From Populus alba (taxonomy: Eukaryota > Streptophyta > Magnoliopsida > Malpighiales > Salicaceae), in contig NC_133289.1 in the NCBI RefSeq assembly GCF_005239225.2, positions 6,889,501-6,953,500 of the forward strand: 64,000 bases of DNA, in the 5' to 3' direction. Within the stretch, counting starts at the first letter, position 1. Every line of letters starts with the position of its first letter. The position numbers and the translations under genes were made by a program. Positions 34,901 to 45,840 of this stretch are shown here, piece after piece. The notes beneath the pieces are model-generated. The model worked only from the letters and a program-made list of their open reading frames with translations, had not been told where the DNA came from and did not search any database.

Positions 34901-36791
34901 AACCAAAGATCAAAGTGTAACCTAGCTGAAGACCTGAGAAATACATACAAATCCATTTGTCAATGAGACATTGAGATCTAAAAGAAGTCTTCGGTTAATC
35001 ATGTTCCCCAAACAAACACATCACAAATTTCAAAACAAATGCATCATACTTAAGGCAACAAAACAAATCTATGTCATAGAAAAATTGCTATAAGGTACAA
35101 AAGACATCAATCAAAAGCAACAATAAGAAGCAGAGGATACCTACAACCATGAATGTCTTGAGCAAGCTATAGTTTTGACGGCCATAGATCTCCATCCAAT
35201 GGTTTAGATGTGCTGAACAATAACAATCACACTTGGTAAGACCACATTGCATAAAAGTAACAGTAGTTTCTGATATAAGATATAAACAACAGCACAGGTT
35301 TTTTACACAGGTGTCAAAAGATTAAACTAGAGATACTAAAAACAGCAAATGCATTTAAGGAAGTGATCTATAATTTCTGATCAACTGAGCACAAGTTATT
35401 TTGCACTGTTATGACATGAATTATCAAAGAAAAAAGTAAACATTCAAGTAGCCAATATAGTGGATGTGTGATCACTTTATTCTTGAATGCTACCCAATTC
35501 TTAACCATCTTCAATTACTGCCTCACAAGTGGTTGACATGTTGTAGTGACTTCTAAATAATAGTTAACAGCAAGTGTCTTTACAACGATGCGCTTTCACT
35601 TACCCAAGCTAAAGAGAATGGGGCAAAGTAAAATGACAACATAGATCTCAAACCCTCCACAGAGAAGTAAAGGTATCATACATGCTCTGAACACCAATTC
35701 CTCTGTTAATGGAGCCTGCGTATAACAGAGTTGAAGATCAGTGCAATGATCAAGCTAACATTTTTTCATTTAACTAACTTACAATGCTGATGCGAGCATG
35801 GCTAGCTGATTTTAGGAAATAAAGAAGCAAGGATAACTAATCCACTTCATCCTTCAAGATTTTCAAACGATCAACTAAGGGGAAGAAAGGACCCATAGGT
35901 ATCCATAATGTGATAGACTAAACATCGTTAGAGAATAAAACCAAATTATGCCACTGAGTTGAGTCTTCCTGCAAGCCATAAAGTGAAATCAATTTTAGTA
36001 ATAAATACATATTCTGCATGTTGGAATGTTGGCTTGGCATGCTATCATAGACAACTTCATGCTTATTAAGTGCACGATAGCTCATATCAATGTATTCATG
36101 GAATCTTTGTCAACCATTGAAAGTAAAAGCGTTACTTATGAACACAAATAAAAATTGAGTAAGAAAGCAAATGTTTTTTACTCGCCACTCATGCACATAG
36201 CACATAGTAGACTAGGAGGTAAAAGGAAATGGTTGGTCAGTAGCATGCGGAAGGAAAACAAAATTTCTTACCTAGCATGGGTCCCAACTACCCCACAAAA
36301 AATTAAAATCCATAACCTTAATTGATATAGAAAGCCATTTAGTTAAAGTATGCAAACATTCATGCCCCGTATTATCTTTGAAACTTGTGATCTCATTTTG
36401 ATTAATAAATAAACTCACCACAACATAAGTACGCCAAGCCAAGACATTGGAGGCAGTTGAAGACAGCCCGGCAAGAAAGTTCTGCAGGATATCTTTGATA
36501 CAGTTTAAAGAATTTCCTTCACCCAGATGCATGTGTTCCTTCCATGAATCCACCAACAATAATGACTTGAAGACCAAAGATCCAGCGTACATTAAACAAG
36601 TCAACGAAAGAGGAAAGACCACAGCTTGCCACTGTTTCATACATAAAATTGCGTTTCAGAATGCAAGTTTTAGCAATCAGTCAGCCTTTTTTTCCCATCT
36701 GCAGGTCATAAAAGAATATAACCCGATAATTACTATGTGCAAAAAGGATAGCTCCTCCTTCCCAGTACGCATTTATTCAACATTGACAATG

Positions 36792-36832
<41 letters not shown>

Positions 36833-37234
36833 TAATCAAGATACTCACAAGATGGTCCAGTCTGATGCCATATACGCGGAACAAGTAAGTTGCCTCCCTT
36901 CTCCTCAGCTAGCATCATTTATAAGCAACAAATCAACAGTATAAGTAACAGTATTGATGTTGTTACGGGTTTGGGAGAATTTTGAAACACATAGTCAGTG
37001 GATGATCAAGGAAACGAAACAACTTACAGGGAGGAGGAAAGCACAGAAAACAAGGGACATGAATGACGAAATGGTGGCGCATATGAACCGTCGGATCAGA
37101 TATTCCTTGACAGAAGAAGGAGCCGGGAGGCGCAGAATCAAAGTGGGAGCATAGAGAATGGCAACATAAAGGAATGCCATGGTTGCACAGGCTATCACCG
37201 CCACTGGTTTCGACATACCCGTTTCTTGTTCCAT
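28948..37234 (-). CDS. RCE1: CAAX prenyl protease 2 (RCE1 / FACE2)
   Basis: Eight exons on the minus strand: 37028-37234, 36849-36908, 36419-36631, 35604-35715, 35141-35212, 34871-34933, 33863-33940 and 28948-29096. They join in phase to 317 aa, close to Arabidopsis FACE2 (311 aa). This ER-membrane glutamate protease removes the -AAX tripeptide from prenylated CAAX proteins such as ROP GTPases, between farnesyl/geranylgeranyl transfer and ICMT methylation. The CPBP/ABI family motifs are all intact: TEELVFR (EE at 165-166), AHLNH (198-202) and AHIFCN (251-256), matching the catalytic Glu, His, His and Asn of yeast Rce1. Several hydrophobic spans fit a polytopic membrane protein. The tail NDCECWHGYC matches the plant consensus. 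Intron 7 (29097-33862) is 4.8 kb and contains retrotransposon DNA. Exon 2 (60 bases, LRRREATYLFRVYGIRLDHL) was placed by phase and family fit. Confidence 0.95.
29890..30070 (+). repeat. Dispersed repeat fragment, related to 61.1-61.26 kb
   Basis: The block TTCTTCAAAGTG(A/G)...ACTACTAGTTACT followed by CATCATAA occurs here and near 61180-61255. The match is short and diverged. Family unknown. It lies within RCE1 intron 7. Confidence 0.35.
31201..32045 (+). mobile_element. SIRE/Maximus-type copia LTR, probably solo
   Basis: The block has the layout of a SIRE-lineage LTR: it starts TGTTAAAT, carries several GACCGTTT-type GATCGACC/GTTGACCG repeats, then GTGGATGTTGGCTTGCTGAA with CTACATTAAAAAGGAG, and ends with an ATTCACCCCC...AATTCACTTCC region. 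It would run about 845 bases from TG to CA. No internal coding region is seen on either side, so a solo LTR is the simplest reading. I could not match target-site duplications at these ends, so the boundaries are approximate. It lies in RCE1 intron 7, antisense to RCE1. Confidence 0.6.
32360..32560. mobile_element. MITE-like element in RCE1 intron 7
   Basis: Left part GAGAGTGTTTG...GTGTTTTTCAGCTG and right part AATTGAAAAACACCTTGCAC...AAACACACAC form imperfect inverted repeats. The core includes TTTTTGATGTGCGGATATCAAG, comparable to the CTGAT(A/C)TCA core of the other copies. Confidence 0.45.
32561..33862. other. RCE1 intron 7 remainder
   Basis: No coding sequence beyond short open frames. 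A diverged direct repeat is visible near 33640-33740 (GAAGCTTAGAA.../GAAGCCTAGAATCACTAG and AGAATCACTAGTAATGACT/AGAATCACTAGAAATGACT), period about 60-70 bases. Confidence 0.4.
36795..36830. repeat. (AT)18 microsatellite in RCE1 intron 2
   Basis: A perfect AT run within the short 217-base intron (36632-36848), 19 bases from exon 2. Confidence 0.95.
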
Positions 37235-37479
37235 TTTAAGATCGAGTCGATGATTTGTGCCCTAAATTCTCTTCAGGAAGATGATAGTATTGGGAGATAT
37301 TGGGAATTGAACGGGGGTTCGTTAAAGCGGTTAATGCGGTGCCGTTTTTTCGGTTTCAATCCTTGAAAGTTGAAACCATCCATAAATCTTAACCCCTAAC
37401 TAGAAATTTAGTTCCCGCTACGCTTTGAGGGAAAAAAAATCGAGGTAAAAAAACAAAAACCTAACTAAATGGGGATTAT
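37235..37479 (-). promoter_or_regulatory. RCE1 5' region
   Basis: Mixed-composition DNA upstream of the RCE1 start codon (reading right to left). No TATA box is evident. The element boundary at about 37480 limits the proximal promoter to about 250 bases. Confidence 0.35.
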
Positions 37480-38610
37480 TTTGAAATGATATAGTTGATT
37501 TAGTGGAAAAAAATCAATTTGGATAATTAGTGAAAATTTGATTTAATTGAATTCAAAATAAATTTTTTTATAAAAATATATTAGATTGATTTGAATCAAC
37601 TCGAGTTAATTTGACAATCTATAATGGGACCATAATAACCCTATAGAAAAGCAAATCAAAACAAGTTATGAATTTTAATTTTTTATAAACTCAATGTTGA
37701 AAGATAAAATTTAAAAAATTAATAAAAAAAAATACTTAGATTAACTTGAGTTAACCTATTAAACTCATGATTTGGATAATAAAATCAAAATAACTTAATA
37801 AAAAATAAATTAAAATAAACTATTAAACTCAATTCTTGATCAATCAAGTGTCGAAAGATGAAATTGAAAAAATAATATAAAACAATTCAAGTCAATCTGG
37901 GTTGACTCACCAAACCCGCAACTCAAGTTATGAAATAAAGATAGCCTCGTAAAAAGTAAACCGAGACAAACAACGAAGTTTAATTGCCAATCAACTCAAT
38001 ATTGAAAAATAAAATTGAGAAACAAAGTCAATTAGAAAAAATGCAAAAACCTCGAGTCAACTGAATTAACTCATTAAACTCACAACTTGTATCATGAGAC
38101 TGAGATAACTTTATAGAAAATAAATTATAAAAATTATGAAACTCAACCCCCAATAAATTAATGTTAAAAGATATAATTAAAATTGAAAAGTTGATTAAAA
38201 TATGACACAAAAAATAACTAGAGTCAACTCAAGTTAACTCATTAAACTCATGACTTTATTCATAAAATAAGGATAACCTTTCAAAAAACAAAATGAAACA
38301 AAAAACGAGCCTAATTCATAATTAACTTCATGTTAAGAATGAATTTGATAGGAAAAAATTAATAAAAAAGGGAAAAAAATTTAAGTTAACTCGTTAAATT
38401 TTTGATTTAGGTCATGAGATTAAGATAACCTTATAAAAAAGTAAATTATAAAAATTATAAAATTTAATCCCAATAAATTTGATGTTGAATGATATAATTG
38501 AAATTAAAAATAAATAAAAAACTCAAATGAAGAAAAAAAAAATTATTGTAGTGAATAGTATTTTATGAAAAAGAAGCACAATAAAACCTGTTTCTTTTTT
38601 AGTTTTTTTA
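37480..38610 (-). repeat. Tandem-unit dispersed element, inverted copy
   Basis: The same landmark series as at 6345-7470, reversed: units with AACTC(A/G)AGTTAACTCATTAAACTCA, AACTT(G/A)...CATGAGACTGAGATAACCTTATA, then CAATAAAT(T)...TGTTGAAAGATAAAATTG. At least five units of about 130-170 bases. The right end holds TTATTGTAGTGAATAGTATTTTATGA, the counterpart of the left terminus at 6353-6385. It ends shortly before the copia LTR at about 38640. Confidence 0.7.
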
Positions 38611-39104
38611 TTAATATAAAATAATATTTTTTTATATTTTCAAGAGAGGAAAAAAAAAAAAACTTAACACGTCTACTTCTACCACCATAAAACTAGTAGA
38701 GGACCTCGTTATCTTTCAAGGAAACCTAGGAGTAACGTCTCATAATGCAACAACTATACAAAAAAAAAAAAAAGGCTTTAACACGTCGACTTCCACCACT
38801 ATGAAAGAAAAAAAGCAGCGAAGGTTGGCTATTGCAAACTTTCTTTTCATCACGCAATTGACTTTCCAGGCGTGAAATATAAATTTATAGCTCACTTTCT
38901 CCCACTTAAACTCAATTTTCACTTTTTATATATTTTATTTTATCATTTCAACACCTTCCAACTTCATGTTGCTTATAGTGCTACTGCGCCATAGGAGGAT
39001 CTATACCAAATAAAACTTTTCAACATCGACCGACTTTGTCATGACATCTGCTAGATTGTCATTCATGTGAATCTTTTGCATGCCCACTAATTTTGTTTGT
39101 TATT

Positions 39105-39255
39105 ATACTTTAAAAAAATTATTTTAAATTAATAATTTTTAATTTATTTTAATGTGATGACATAAAAAAAAAACATTTAAAAAAAATAATATATTTTAAA
39201 ATAAAAAATACTTTAAAAAGCAATAACAATATACTCTTCGTAAATACCTTATATT
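39105..39255. mobile_element. MITE-like insertion inside the copia remnant
   Basis: An A/T-rich inverted-repeat block (TTTTAATGTGATGACAT core, TATTTTAAAATAAAAAATACTT arm, AAAGCAATAACAATA end) separates the two parts of the copia RNase H, so it inserted after the copia element. Confidence 0.45.
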
Positions 39256-39789
39256 TGAATGAAAGGCACGATTTCTTGCGATTTTATTATAGATTAAAGC
39301 AACAATAATACTGGCTTCAATAGTATGTATGTATGTATCAAAAATAATTTGTAAAATCTAAATCAACATGGCATATGATAATAAATTATAACCCTTCATG
39401 AAAAAAATGTAACATATGAGGTTTATTTAATGTATCTAAGGATCATTTTTAAAAGTGTTTGTGCTCTCTATCAATATTTTCTATAAATCCACTAATCATA
39501 CTAAATGTTTGAGTAATATTTGATCATGTACAAATTATGGCATCCACAAGGCTTCTCACTACTTATGTATTCAAGACATTTTTATTCTTTATTTTTTCAT
39601 TTCTAGAACAGATTCTCAATGACAATTTATAATTGATACGGAATGTTGTGAAAATTGACTTATAATCTTCCACGTTAAACTTACTGTTAGATTTTTCTAA
39701 GATAATTCTCTTGAGAAATCCAAATATTCCTATATTTTATATCTTGGTGAATTTTATCTCTAAAAAATAAAATTGTTAAATCTAGAGGT

Positions 39790-40080
39790 ATTCATAACCT
39801 GAATTGTGGGGCTGGTAGGTTTAGTTATCAGGCCTATATCAATATAATATGTTATTATTTTAATATTAAAAAAAATGTCATATTAAAGTTTTATTTTAAG
39901 TCAGAACACATTTTATGCATGTCGTTCATGTTATTTTTTGACATGTCAAGTGAACTACATCACTTGAAGGCAACTTTTATATAATTTAATTTAAAACCCG
40001 AGTTAGATAAGAAATCAAATCGAAAATTTTTAAAATTGTCCCGCTGAATCAAATATAACAATGATATCAAAAATACCATA
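39790..40080 (-). repeat. Dispersed repeat related to the 60.0-60.6-kb tandem block
   Basis: Landmarks CACTTGAAGGCAACTTTTATA, TTTAATTTAAAACCCGAGTTAGA and TGTCATTCATGTTATTTTTTGAC-like text parallel CACTTTAAGGCAACTCCCAA and TTTAGTTTTAAACCTGGGC at 60190-60230. It lies within the decayed copia element and is probably a secondary insertion. Confidence 0.4.
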
Positions 40081-40904
40081 AACCTAGTTTTTTTTAAGGT
40101 TCATTTTTTTCTTATCTAACTCATAACATAACATAGACTAGAAAACTAGGAGCTCTTTCTAATTAAAACAAATCTAGGACAAATAAAAAAAAAAAATAAA
40201 GGAGAGGGTTTTTATTGAGAAATCTTATGATTCTTGATTACTTGTAGAATAATTAATGGTATTTTATTAGTTGTTTTATAAATTTACTTTTTTTTAAAGA
40301 ATAGTTATAAGTATGAAAGCAAAATTATAAGTGATAATATTTTTATTATTTTTCATGGATGATAAATTTTATTTTCTATTCTCTGTACATCCGTCTCAAT
40401 TTTAAAAGTCAGAACAGAAACTAAATAATAGAGTGCCAGCAGAGTTATCTTCAAAGTAAAACCAGCTGTAACAGCTCATTATGCAACATCTATTAAGAAA
40501 AAAACATTTGACACGCTGACTTCTGCCACCGCAGAGAAAGGCAAAGAAGGCTGGCTACAGTGCAAACTTCCTCTGCCCCTCCCCACGCACGTGACTTTTG
40601 AAGTGTACAATACGAGTTTACAGCTCATATTTTAATAAAAAGAAATCTATAGTTTCCGTGTATAAAAAAAACACCATATACTTTCAATTTTTAGTCACAT
40701 TCACCGTTGCGAGGCTATACCAAAAAACACGGCACTGTCTATTTATTATTAAAAAAAAAAGTCATCAAGATTCCGTATGGTGTCAGATTCACTGCGTCAT
40801 GTGTCGCTGCAGTATACACCATTTACAGTACAAGCCAGTGAAGCACAACACGGGTGGCAGAATTATTTCTTCACAAATTTCATTTGGAATCATCAAAATG
40901 ACTG

Positions 40905-41098
40905 GCTAAGAGATCGTTTGAAAAGATGGTTATATTTGTATTTTTTTAAAAAATATTTTTTTATATATATTTTAAATTATTTTAATATACTGATATTAAA
41001 AATAATTTTTTAAAAAATAAAAAAATATTATTTTGATACATTTCAACATAAAAAAATATTTTAAAAATAATCATAACTGCACTTTTAAACATGTCTTA
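40905..41098. mobile_element. MITE-like element with terminal inverted repeats
   Basis: The left end GTTTGAAAAGATGGTTATATTTGTA and the reverse complement of the right end GTTTAAAAGTGCAGTTATGATTATT align over about 25 bases. The core TTTTAATATACTGATATTAAAAATAATTTT is the family core seen at 16.8, 20.2 and 45.7 kb. Confidence 0.6.
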
Positions 41099-42353
41099 TT
41101 TTTTTTATACAATAAAAATATTAAGTTACCATTAAAAAAAAAAAAAAAAAAAAAGCTTTACATGTAGGGCTGCTTAAAAAATAATAAAATAACTAAATTG
41201 ACCATGATAGCAAAAAAAAATCCTAAATTTATTGTTGGTACTTTATTATCTTTTTATTATGAGTTTTTTCTTGTTATTATTATTACGCGGCCTAAGGGAT
41301 GATTTGATAATTTAATAAATTTAAATACTATTAAAAAAAATAACTGAAATGTCAGAAATACAAATATCAACGTAAAGGTATCTTTACAAGTTTTGGACGG
41401 CTCCATTGACTAACCACCAGATTCTGGAGCAACGTGGAAAGTGATAGGCGGGGCTCCACGCCTTCATCCTTATTTAATTTTTATGCGATTGCGATTATAT
41501 AATTTTTATATTCAACAAAACAGTGCAAAAGTTGTCAAGAGAAAAATCTATGAAATTATTAAATTATTTAATTAAGTCTTAGTCCCTGTATTTTACTGTA
41601 ACAAGTTAAATAATCCCTGTGCTGTTAAAAATCATCAAATAGTTTTTTGACCGATGTTGACCTACGTAATTTTTTTTTTTTTTTTTTAATTTAATTTGTT
41701 TTGAAAACAAGAACTGGAGCCTTGTTTTTTTTCTTTACATCTTTAATTTTAAATAATTTTTTTTATCATAAATTGGCACATGTTAATAATTTATTTGAGT
41801 AATTTTACTGACCAACGATCAACTTGGTTGGAGGACCATACTGCAGACATTGCATAATTATTTTTAATTTATTTTTATGAGATTATCCTTTTATTGAATA
41901 ATAGTTTTATATTCAAGTAATGTTTATTTGTACATTTTAAAAATCAACTCACCCGATGATGTTTAATAATATTATTAAAAAATTATCTGCACTTTTATTA
42001 TTTCTTTTACATTTTTAAAATATCATTCCAACTCACGACTAGAACGTGAGACCAGTCAAAACTAAAACAGAAAAGAGGATCAAGACAATTCAAAGTGCAC
42101 GTGAATGAATTGCGGTTAAAACCCGAAATTATTTTCATTGAATGAGACAGAGAACGTTTCGGGGGATCCATACAGAATTTGACAAGTACACATGAGAAAA
42201 CAATAGCGTCCCGACCCTTCCCTTCCGAAGAAAACTTGCGGTGTCAGTTTCATGATCAAGGAAAAGGGATCGCTGGGACCGTCAGCAAAGGGAATCTGAC
42301 CTCCATCTTCAGTTTCTGGCATCTTTCAAAGCGCAAGACCCATGAATCTGCCA
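41099..42353. other. Spacer downstream of URH1
   Basis: AT-rich DNA with poly-A/T tracts and a low-copy-looking repeat near 41580-41830 (CTTAGTCCCTGTATTTTACTG...). The last 250 bases before 42354 are GC-richer and would be URH1 3'-UTR. Confidence 0.3.
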
Positions 42354-44702
42354 TTATTTCATCAACAATTGTCTGATGTAATTGAGGACTTCATCCACAT
42401 TAACAGTCCAAGCAACTGCAACAGGAGAATACCCTGACCAGGGGTTGCTCGAGTTCCATCTATAACAAATTTTACCACCATGGTTAGAAGAATCAAAATA
42501 CAATACGAAAATGATAGCACGCTTGTCTGAGCATACCTCTTGAGTCCTTGGTCCATCAGCGTATGCCCAGCACAGATGCCCTGCGTCTCAACCCTCACGA
42601 CCCCGTTCTTGTATGTGAAGAGATCGGGCCGAACTAGAGCTACAAAACTCACGGGGTCGTGGAGAAAAATGCCTGGAAACAGACATCAAAAAGTCAAGAC
42701 ATTGATCAAACCGCACAACAGTCGACCAAATCGAGAATGAACCCGAGGACACCTGATGCAAAAAAGAAAAAGGATCATAAATAGACTGGAAAATCACCAT
42801 AGACACCATCGGACTTCACATGCCAATCTCTATAGAATTTGCACATGTCACTTAGTATTTTAGCATACTTCCCTTTGGATTGCCTCAATTCAAGAAGGTC
42901 CCCATCTGCAATTTAAAACGATTGTTAGAGAAAAAATGGTTCCATATCAACGTGAAAAATACAGGGAAAGATTGACTAGGAAGTAAGTCCATTCCACCTG
43001 TGAATTTAACTTGGGTTGTAATATTTATTCCAACCACAGCGATGTTGGCCCCGGAGGTAAACACCAAGTCTGCTGCTTCTGGGTCCCCATCGATCTGCAA
43101 ATCAAAATATTTGCCAGGATGACATTTAATAGGTAAAAGGGTTTTTCAACTAATTGAAAACTAGTTTCCTTGCTCTGCAACTCGCTAGTTGCAGCTAAAG
43201 CAAAAATATTTTAGTGAAATAAAGACCGCAAATGCTTTCGAATCTTCTTTCTTCTGCAATGAGAATACTATTCCATCAACATAATAACACTAGCTATTCC
43301 ATATAGACTATTTACTGGCAAACAAGCCGGACTGTTATATTATGCCTGAAGAGGCAGATAGACAAGGAAATATGTTTCTAAAAAAAAAGAAGCAAAAATC
43401 AAAGAGATCACAATCCAGCACCAGAACTTACATTTGCCTCGGCAGCAGGGTTTACATTTCCCAGTGCAAAGAATGCACCTCCAAGTACAACAATTCTCTT
43501 TACCTTGCTAGCAAAGGAGGAGTCCCTTTTGATCGCCTGGCATCATAATATGATAGTTATGAAATTGCAAACTAGGGAATTACCATCTGCAAGGGAAGGG
43601 GTGGAAAGGATGATGAAAGAATGCTCACCAAAGCTAGGTTAGTTAGTGGTCCTAGTGCTAGTATAGATACTTCACCAGGATACTCAGAGACCTTATCAAC
43701 TAAAAATTCGGAAGCACTCTTGTCAATTTTCTTTGCTTTTGGAGGAGAAAGAAATGTGTTCCCCAATCCATCAGAACCATGAATAAAGTCAGCTACACGA
43801 GGGATTCCACCCTAATGAATCATTAGGAAAAACGAAAACAAATTTAAGTTTTTTTTAAAAAAGAGTAACCAAAACTATAAGATCCAAAACTGAATACCTT
43901 GGGCAAGATAACAAATAGACAGAAAAGTGAAGAATCACAATCCAATAATTCTAAATATACTCGCACAACAACTCAGATTCCCACATAAGAAAAACAAAAA
44001 TCCAACTTGACATGGGAATAGAGAAAATAGCAATCCATTAGGAAATAGACCGTGTATCAAGTAAAGGACAGTTTTTCAGGGGGGAAAAAAAGTACAGAAG
44101 AAAGGATTGAATTGCCCTTGAGAGGTAGAAAGTTACCTTGAGAGGCTCTGGACTGCCCTCAGCGACAGGAACATCTGGACGCCCTGCGATCTCACACTAT
44201 CCTTTTACACATTAAAAAAGAAAGGAAAAAGAAAAACATGGTGGAGAATCGATCATGAATACATTCACAGAAAGAAAAATGAAAGGTGGAACTGCTAATT
44301 GATTAGTTAACGTACCAAAAGTAAAGCATTTCGAGTGGCATCTTCTGTGAAGACATTACCAAATATTGTGGTCAACCCTAAGACCTCCAACTCAGGAGAT
44401 TGAAAAGCCATCAAGATCGCCATGGTATCATCTATTAATTGACGGACATACATACATACATATCTATAAAGATTTTTGTTTGAGAGCTTAAAATAAAAAA
44501 GATTCAACTTCTTTTTATTTATTTATTTAATGGAAGGGGAAAAAGAAAAAAACTCACCGATCCCAGGATCAGTATCGATAATTAGTTTTTCAGGCTTAGC
44601 AGCGGAGCCAACCAACACGCCGTCCCTTTCTCCGTGGAAAATGTTCACCGTCCCGTCCATAATAACGTGGCTTTCCGTCTCCGAACCCAAAACGCCGTCC
44701 AT
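42354..44702 (-). CDS. URH1: Uridine nucleosidase / nucleoside hydrolase (URH1)
   Basis: Nine exons on the minus strand: 44558-44702, 44316-44431, 44137-44196, 43629-43811, 43432-43536, 42998-43094, 42798-42905, 42537-42672 and 42354-42459. They join in phase to 351 aa; Arabidopsis URH1 is about 336 aa. The enzyme hydrolyses uridine (also xanthosine/inosine in plants) to base and ribose in cytosolic nucleoside salvage. The Ca2+/ribose-binding signature DTDPGIDD is at 43-50, split by intron 1. Other family blocks are FGNV, ALLLCEIAG with PDVPVAEGS, GGIPRVADFIHGSDGLG, ILALGPLTNLALAI, IVVLGGAFFALGNVNPAAE, NITTQVKF, YGIFLHDPVSFVALVRPDLF and GICAGHTLMDQGLKRW. All are intact, so the gene looks functional. 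The start at 44702 (MDGVLGSETES) was chosen by exon context; the next in-frame Met lies 14 codons in. The N-terminus is less conserved than the rest. Confidence 0.95.
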
Positions 44703-45060
44703 CACACTCTCTCTGAGAATCTCAGACAAGCAATGAAACAAGAAATAAAACCGGATGAGACCCAGAACACCGACCCCAAAACTCAAAACTATTTTATGAG
44801 GGAGAGGGAGAGGGAGAGTATGTCTTTGAATTATAGGAGTATTTATTTAATAAGCAATAAAAGAAACGGAAGATGATAAAGTCGATGATGCTGAGCTGAG
44901 CTGCTCACCAAACTCTGTTTTTGGATTGATTTGAAACTCTTCTTTTTGGGTTTGGTAGGTGGCAGATGAGGTAGTCGTCCGCCTATGACGTAAATATAAC
45001 AAAGGAAGAGAAGCCTTCATCCAGGGGGGAAAAAAAAGAGAGGAAGTTCTTGGATAGTTG
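44703..45060 (-). promoter_or_regulatory. URH1 5' leader and promoter region
   Basis: Upstream of the start (reading right to left) is a GA-rich tract (GGGAGAGGGAGAGGGAGAG at about 44800-44818), typical of plant leaders. A TGACGTAA element is at about 44984-44991. TATA position is unclear. Confidence 0.35.
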
Positions 45061-45069
45061 GATATGGCT

Positions 45070-45410
45070 GCGTTTGTTTCGTTAGCTTTTGCGTTAGTGG
45101 TGAAATATTCACAGTAATATGTTTAGTAATAAAGAAAATTGTATTTTATACCGGCCGTTAAAAAAATAAATTTTGAAATACACTTTTTATATATTTTTTA
45201 ATTAAATTTTGTTTGTTCAAACAACGCGTTTTAAAAAATTTAATTTAATTTATTTTTTTATTTACTTCAAATTAATATTTTTTTGGTATTTTTATATTAT
45301 TTTTATGCACTAATATCAAAAATAATTTTTTATTTTGATGTATTTTCAAGTAAAAAACACTTTGAAAGGCAACCACAACCACACTTTCAGATACAATTAC
45401 CAAACATTTT
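45070..45410. mobile_element. MITE-like element upstream of URH1
   Basis: It starts GCTGCGTTTGTTTCG and ends AAAGGCAACCACAACCACAC, TTTCAGATACAATTACCAAAC, with the core TTATGCACTAATATCAAAAATAATT. The right end parallels the right TIR at 16.9 kb (AACAATCACAACCGCACTTTC). Confidence 0.45.
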
Positions 45411-45589
45411 ATACATGTTTTTTGTTATATATAAACTTCAACCATAATTTTTACCAAATACGTATCTAAATTCAACTAACTACAACTAATCGCACTTTTT
45501 TAAAATTTATTTTTTTCAAACCACAACCACAAAAATTACCTAAAAAATAAACAAAGCTACTAATGATAGTTTGGTAGCTTCCTTGTACT

Positions 45590-45840
45590 AAATCATGAAG
45601 TGTTTTGGGAATAAAATAATGTTTTTTTTTAAAGTATTTTTTATTTTAAAAATATATTAAAATAATATTTTTTAATTTTTAAAAAAAGTATTTTTAATAT
45701 TAACACATTAAAACAATTTGAAAACACACAAAAAAAATTTGAAATAAAAAAAATAAAAAATTTTAATTTTTTTTAAAAAATATTTTTAAAATATAAAAAC
45801 AAATGAGTTTTTTCTTAAATACCAAACGAATGGCTTTTGA
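45590..45840. repeat. MITE-like A/T-rich repeat
   Basis: Contains GAAGTGTTTTGGGAATAAAATAATG, the TTTTTAATATTAACACATTAAAACAATTTG core and a long A-rich right arm. Ends are not clear. Confidence 0.35.

Larger units (their letters stand above)
38640..40650 (-). mobile_element. Decayed Ty1/copia element with two LTR remnants
   Basis: Diverged direct repeats of about 220 bases at 38680-38897 and 40430-40635 share TAATGCAACAACTAT/TATGCAACATCTAT, GACACG(C)TCGACTTC(C/T)(A/G)CCACC and GGCTATTGCAAACTT/GGCTACAGTGCAAACTT. Next to the left one, on the minus strand, is a polypurine tract AAGTGGGAGA (38898-38907). Further right are copia RNase H remnants: IHMNDNLADVMTKSVDVEKF at about 39010-39090, and RSLVDAIICT with SGFIENIDREHKHF and LDTLNKPHMLHF at about 39420-39590. 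This order (RNase H, PPT, 3' LTR) is what a minus-strand copia element should show. Stops and insertions show it is inactive. Confidence 0.7.

Noticed and set aside
36447..36944. 165-codon plus-strand frame over RCE1 exons 2-3
   Set aside because: It is antisense to RCE1 exons that join in phase with family motifs and runs through an (AT)n microsatellite.
42116..44786. Plus-strand frames over URH1
   Set aside because: They are shadows of the nine minus-strand exons, which join in phase and carry all nucleoside-hydrolase motifs.
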